Of a stretch of DNA of 64,000 nucleotides, positions 60,468 through 64,000 are shown one piece after another. Origin of the DNA: Micromonospora sp. MW-13 (GTDB lineage: Bacteria > Actinomycetota > Actinomycetes > Mycobacteriales > Micromonosporaceae); contig NZ_QKKX01000054.1 of assembly GCF_003434305.1 (NCBI RefSeq), forward strand, positions 1 to 64,000. Direction: 5' to 3'. Position 1 is the stretch's first letter, and every line of letters starts with the position of its first letter. The notes beneath the pieces are model-generated. The model had not been told where the DNA came from. It saw only the letters and a program-made list of their open reading frames with translations, and made no database searches. The translations under genes were made by a program, and so were the position numbers.

Positions 60468-62459
60468 TCAGTTGCTCTCGTCCCCTGGCCGCGGAGCATC
60501 TGCATCCTCTACCTCGCCGGAGACGCCGGCCGGTCTTTCGCCTACCCGATCCTCCTGAACTTGCTCACTGCGCTGATCGGAGTCCAAATCTTTGTTCGCC
60601 TCTGGCGTCGCTCCTTGCGCTCGCATCTGGAACACCGAGTGAGCGACGATGCGGAGGCATAGCCACCAAGCGTATACCGCACTATGGCTCCAGACCTCAG
60701 CGTCGGTCGCAAGGCCGTGAGCCAAATTGTTCCGGAGATTCGGACCCTGTTGCTCGCAAAGCAGGGTGCGTAGCTCAAGGGCTAGGCCGGGCCCGAGAAA
60801 ATCAATCGCCTCGGGCATCCTCAGGAGCGCCGATAGCCCCTTCTCGGTCTCCACTCCCATTTCATCAACAAGTAACGTGTAGGCGCCGTTCCGCTTCAAC
60901 CCCTGGCGCACCAATTGTTCAAGCTGAGGGACTAGAATGAAGGCGGATGAAGCAAAATCGCCATTAAGGCCATGCCATAGGCCTAGAGCCCACAGTGCCT
61001 CCTGGCTTGCAGGGACAAATGGACACTCCTGGCATATCCCTAAAAGATTGGACTTGCTGTATTGGTGTTCCATAACGATCATTGCGTGTGCAGGCAAGAT
61101 CCGACCTTGGCTTGCGATCTGGACCCGCATACCCAATTCTCGCACTACCTCGGACCATATCGCTGGATCCACCGCATCTGGATCCGTAACTACTTGGCTT
61201 CCGGATGGCTTGTCCACAGATGAACTTCCGGCGTTGGAGGCAACCTTGCGGCCATCGTGCGCGAAAGTGGAGCTACTGAATAATCGCGCAATGCTGCCAC
61301 GGACCCGCTCCGTAGCCGAGGCAAAGACTTGCTCAGGATTAACGATCGGGTAAATGCTGCCGAGGCGCGCAAGGGCTTCAAGCGGTTCGGCACCCCGGAC
61401 GGCCGCACGTGCACTCTCAATGTAGTCAGTGAGATCGATTCCTTCACTCTCGATTGCGACCATCTCGTCGAGGGAGTTAAGGCGGTTCTCCTCCAACAGT
61501 TTACGCAACTCGGCCAGTCGAGTATCAAGACCTGCGGCCACCCGATAACTATTAGGCAACGAGGTAAGGGTGGCTACCGCCTTTTCAAGGAAGTGGCTGG
61601 CAATCATGGCGCTGGGCGACCCACCGCAGAGTCGCTGCTGCGCCTCTGCGGCATAGGCCTCTGCCACCGCAGCTTGGCATTGGTTGGCGGCTTCGGCGTC
61701 CGCGATGCGCTTATACCAACTAACAGCTTGGCGGTTGAGTGCTCGCGCCAAACGCTGATCTCCATTGCCTGCGGCGTCTGCGGCTAGAGACCGGCAGTGG
61801 TCTGCTACCGAACGCCTGTCAGTCGGATTTAGGGCGCGTATGCCAAGAAGGAGGGCCGAAATTTGTACGGTTAGGAACGAGTCAGGAACGCTCGCAGCTA
61901 GGATCCTCGTCTTGAGTGCCTCGCTCATTTCCTCGACGCGTCGACGCTCTGCCCTTCCTCTCCGTAGCCCTAACTCCAAAGCGCGCCGCCACGACTCCTC
62001 GCCGTCGTGATACCACGACGATGCCTCTAGCGGACTTTCGCGATACGCATCGATGGCTGTAGCCAGCAGGGCACCGTCTCTGCGATCACCATAAGTCCAG
62101 GCTATATCGGCTACGCGCGCACGGAGCCCTGCATGCTCTACGAGGGGCGCCAAGCTCGCTAGTACCCTCAGTTGATTAGCAGTGAGGTCCGATGGCATGG
62201 CCGAGCGATGAGTAGAGGTCTGAATCATGGGAGCGAAAGGATCGAGCCAATTGTCGGGCACCAGCATGGGAGAAGTGGCGATTGCCAGCGCGTCGAGGAC
62301 CAGTCGCTTGAACTCCCCGACTTCGACCTCCCGCGCCGCTGCTTGAAAGCGAAATGACATCGAGCTGATATTGGAGTCTCCGCTGGCCTCGACTATGGAG
62401 TTCCACCAGCTAGGGTCAATCAGCTCTGACGTGGAGGTTGGACTTTCTGATTCGGCCAT
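60468..62459 (-). CDS. DUF4209 (HEPN-like) protein of the element
   Basis: This 663-residue protein is mainly helical, with TPR-like stretches between about 130 and 330 (DAYRESPLEASSWYHDGEES, NRQAVSWYKRIADAEAANQC). The C-terminal DUF4209 domain has LCEQQGPNLRNNLAHGLATD, the family's hallmark; R576-x4-H581 again fits the HEPN signature. A disordered acidic tail ends it. ATG 62459 is the first start. It is the first gene of the minus-strand trio. DUF4209 proteins are frequent in accessory and defence-rich regions; function unproven. Confidence 0.8.
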   Translation of the reverse strand: MAESESPTSTSELIDPSWWNSIVEASGDSNISSMSFRFQAAAREVEVGEFKRLVLDALAIATSPMLVPDNWLDPFAPMIQTSTHRSAMPSDLTANQLRVLASLAPLVEHAGLRARVADIAWTYGDRRDGALLATAIDAYRESPLEASSWYHDGEESWRRALELGLRRGRAERRRVEEMSEALKTRILAASVPDSFLTVQISALLLGIRALNPTDRRSVADHCRSLAADAAGNGDQRLARALNRQAVSWYKRIADAEAANQCQAAVAEAYAAEAQQRLCGGSPSAMIASHFLEKAVATLTSLPNSYRVAAGLDTRLAELRKLLEENRLNSLDEMVAIESEGIDLTDYIESARAAVRGAEPLEALARLGSIYPIVNPEQVFASATERVRGSIARLFSSSTFAHDGRKVASNAGSSSVDKPSGSQVVTDPDAVDPAIWSEVVRELGMRVQIASQGRILPAHAMIVMEHQYSKSNLLGICQECPFVPASQEALWALGLWHGLNGDFASSAFILVPQLEQLVRQGLKRNGAYTLLVDEMGVETEKGLSALLRMPEAIDFLGPGLALELRTLLCEQQGPNLRNNLAHGLATDAEVWSHSAVYAWWLCLRIVAHSVFQMRAQGATPEANKDLDSDQRSEQVQEDRVGERPAGVSGEVEDADAPRPGDESN

Positions 62460-62538
62460 GACTTACCAATCGTTCGCGATTCCACTGCCGGAACGGCATT
62501 TCACGTTAGCAAATCCGACTTGGCGCTGGCATCCTAAA

Positions 62539-62568
62539 TTCGGCCGTCCAGGCTTCGGCCGTCCAGGC
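62539..62568. repeat. 15-bp perfect tandem duplication
   Basis: TTCGGCCGTCCAGGC occurs twice, head to tail, in the 220-bp non-coding gap between the DUF4209 gene and the GntR-type gene. Confidence 0.85.
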
Positions 62569-62679
62569 GTCCATGCCAGCTGCACGAACCGCCCTGTCGG
62601 AGAAGCCGGCCAGGACGAGCGAGGATCTGGTCCACGAACTCCGCGATCGTATGTCGTACCGCCGTCGCGTTTTCGGCCG

Positions 62680-63171
62680 TTACTCGGCACCTGCCACGGT
62701 CGCGCGGCGATGTCGGGCAACACTCACCAGACCTTCCGACGTCAGCAGCGCCAGGGCGCGGTGAGCGGTGCCGACCGAGACGCCATGCGCCGCAGCCAGC
62801 TCGGTAACCGCGGGGACTTGGTCACCGGGCCGCAGCTGACCCTCCGCGATCTGCTCGCGCAGCTCTCCGGCGATCGTCTGGTAGGGGTTGCTCGCCACGG
62901 TTCGCTGCGTCGGCGCGACCGGGCGCGACGGCATTCGGGCGGCCAGTGTCCCGGCGGCCCGCTGGTCGGACTCAGACAGCCACGCGGCGTAAACCCGGAG
63001 AGTCCATGCCGGCGTTGCCGTCCATCCCGGCCTGCTGAGAGACCAGTGGGACGACGAGAGCGGTCGCCTCTCGCGGCAGTGGGTGGGCGTGGCGGTAGCA
63101 GTCGGGCGCTGGTCTAAATGGCGGGAATGGCAGAAACCCCGACCAAACGGGGTTTCTGCCATTGCGGCCAT
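62680..63171 (-). CDS. GntR-type regulator with integrase-like upstream segment
   Basis: The last 70 residues are a GntR winged HTH: NPYQTIAGELREQIAEGQLR, VPAVTELAAAHGVSVGTAHR, ALALLTSEGLVSVARHRR. It resembles KorSA-like regulators of actinomycete elements. Just upstream in the same frame is TLRVYAAWLSESDQRAAGTL, which looks like the end of a tyrosine integrase (Y in VYAAW at the catalytic-Tyr position). The first 21 codons come from the hairpin at 63109-63180, so the ATG at 63171 may be fortuitous; ATG 62934 would give an 84-residue HTH-only protein. Start uncertain. Confidence 0.65.
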   Translation of the reverse strand: MAAMAETPFGRGFCHSRHLDQRPTATATPTHCRERRPLSSSHWSLSRPGWTATPAWTLRVYAAWLSESDQRAAGTLAARMPSRPVAPTQRTVASNPYQTIAGELREQIAEGQLRPGDQVPAVTELAAAHGVSVGTAHRALALLTSEGLVSVARHRRATVAGAE

Positions 63172-63180
63172 TTAGACCAG
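63109..63180. repeat. 72-nt near-perfect hairpin
   Basis: Two 33-nt arms beginning CTGGTCTAAATGGC pair at 31 of 33 positions around the loop ACCAAA. It starts 4 bp beyond the DUF3987 stop and ends inside the GntR frame. It may be a terminator, an origin-type cruciform or an integration hot spot. Confidence 0.9.
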
Positions 63181-63184
63181 GAGG

Positions 63185-64000
63185 CTATGCGGGTCTACGG
63201 CCTGTCGTCGCGGGTAGGGCGTGGACGGTGCCGGCGGCCTGGTGCACGTCGGGGTGGACGAGGAACACGGGCGACGGGGGCCGTCCGGCGCCGGTGCGGG
63301 CGGGTGGGTCGAGTTGGCGCAGGTACCCGTGAATTTCCAGTAGGGACAGCACAGGGTCGAGGTCAGCGGCGGTGGGGATCTGGCTGCGGACGGACCGGTA
63401 CAGCTCCTTCTTGGTGAAGGTCGTTGAGCCGGTGCGCTCGATCCAGGCGAGCACGAGCCGGGCGTACCGGGTGCTCTTGTCGGTGCCCATGTCGTCGAAG
63501 GCGGCCAGGGCGTGAGCGGCGAAGTATTCGCCGAGCAGTGCGGCCCGCTCGATGGTCTCGGCCGTGACGGGTTTGCCCCAGCCGTCGCGCAGGTGTTCGG
63601 CGAGGTGGATCAGCCCGGCGAGGCGGACCACTGCGCCGGTGTACTTGCTGCCCCAGTCCACGACGTGTCCCCAGGCGCCGCCGGGGGCAAGGCGTGGTTC
63701 AACGGCCCTTTCGATGTCCAGTACCCGTTCGTTGGCTTCCGGGGTGAGTGGGAGCACGGCCGGGTCGGTCCATTCGGCGAGGCTGGCGACCAAGGTGCCG
63801 AGGTTGGCGGCGTAAGCGGTGGCGATGTGCTCGGGTACCGGGTCGGCGCCGATCTTTCGGCGGCCGACGGTGTTCTCGGGGAGGCTGAACAGGATGCGGG
63901 CGAGCAGGCCCTTGCCTCGGAAGCCGGGCATGTCGGCGATGTCGCGCAGCACGTCGGGCTGTACGGCCAGGCCGAGGGTGAGGGCGGGGTGTTCGACGTG
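63185..64000 (-). CDS. DUF3987 (YfjI-like) protein, cut by window edge
   Basis: 271 residues of the C-terminal part are visible; the frame continues past 64,000. The visible start reads HPALTLGLAVQPDVLRDIAD, GKGLLARILFSLPENTVGRR, EWTDPAVLPLTPEANERVLD, GAVVRLAGLIHLAEH and a winged-helix-like end (KKELYRSVRSQI). DUF3987 proteins are often linked with primase/helicase replication genes of mobile elements. It is the first element gene from the right and ends at the hairpin. Confidence 0.8.
   Translation of the reverse strand, partial: HVEHPALTLGLAVQPDVLRDIADMPGFRGKGLLARILFSLPENTVGRRKIGADPVPEHIATAYAANLGTLVASLAEWTDPAVLPLTPEANERVLDIERAVEPRLAPGGAWGHVVDWGSKYTGAVVRLAGLIHLAEHLRDGWGKPVTAETIERAALLGEYFAAHALAAFDDMGTDKSTRYARLVLAWIERTGSTTFTKKELYRSVRSQIPTAADLDPVLSLLEIHGYLRQLDPPARTGAGRPPSPVFLVHPDVHQAAGTVHALPATTGRRPA

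Larger units (their letters stand above)
58276..64000. mobile_element. integrative element in tRNA-Arg(TCT), left portion
   Basis: Begins at the truncated tRNA. It carries lower-GC genes on the minus strand (HEPN-type protein, zinc-finger-like protein, DUF4209 protein), a GntR-type regulator with an integrase-like tail and a DUF3987 gene, typical of actinomycete integrative and conjugative or mobilisable elements. The right end, integrase, transfer gene and whole tRNA lie past 64,000. Confidence 0.75.

Noticed and set aside
60353..62010. Plus-strand open frames antisense to the DUF4209 gene
   Set aside because: Short, no ribosome sites, and the minus-strand frame is continuous with a recognisable domain.

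Overview
The window is very GC-rich actinobacterial chromosome. GTG and occasional TTG starts, a complete conservon operon, an actinobacterial-type xylose isomerase and a GPGG-type small membrane protein all fit the order Micromonosporales. A Micromonospora-like host is my inference from overall gene flavour, not a proven identity. About 58 kb looks like stable core chromosome. The last 5.7 kb is an integrated foreign element that runs off the right edge.

Layout, left to right. 0.1-3.3 kb: an HTH regulator and two related hypothetical proteins. 3.5-5.2 kb: monofunctional catalase. 5.3-9.1 kb: a conservon (sensor kinase, roadblock, DUF742, GTPase) with overlapping genes. 9.2-14 kb: lactonase-like propeller, substrate-binding/VWA lipoprotein-like protein, polyprenyl glycosylphosphotransferase. 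14-15.9 kb: SpoIIE-type phosphatase and MarR regulator, divergent. 15.9-19.9 kb: xylose locus (ROK repressor divergent from xylA-xylB, with a clear promoter and operator). 19.9-21.4 kb: MFS transporter. 21.6-28 kb: alpha-glucoside locus (binding protein, two permeases, LacI regulator, GH13 glucosidase). 28.2-31.9 kb: secreted M23 peptidase and small housekeeping genes. 32.1-34 kb: murR-murQ cell-wall recycling pair. 34.4-36.5 kb: group-2 sigma factor and NlpC/P60 hydrolase. 37-40.4 kb: small conserved actinobacterial proteins.

40.7-42 kb holds class I DAHP synthase preceded by an unannotated leader peptide rich in Trp, Tyr and Phe codons and an intrinsic terminator. This is a classic attenuator for aromatic amino acid synthesis. 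42-58.2 kb carries a PhoX-like protein, two M16 peptidases joined by a coupling mini-ORF, asd, an FMN/F420-split-barrel protein, CBS, SCP2-like and glycogen-debranching-type genes, an acyltransferase, an isochorismatase and a GlxA-type regulator, then small hypothetical genes.

At 58,276-58,317 lies only the 3' part of a tRNA-Arg(TCT) gene, from the anticodon loop to the discriminator base. It marks the junction with an integrated element. To its right codon use shifts to lower GC. The element cargo is two proteins with HEPN-like R-x4-H motifs flanking a zinc-finger-like protein, then a GntR-type regulator fused to what looks like an integrase tail, a 72-nt near-perfect hairpin, and a DUF3987 gene cut by the window edge. 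The integrase and the reconstituted tRNA should lie beyond 64,000. The HEPN/zinc-finger cluster is the best candidate for an undescribed (possibly defence) system. The aroF attenuator is the best-supported regulatory find.
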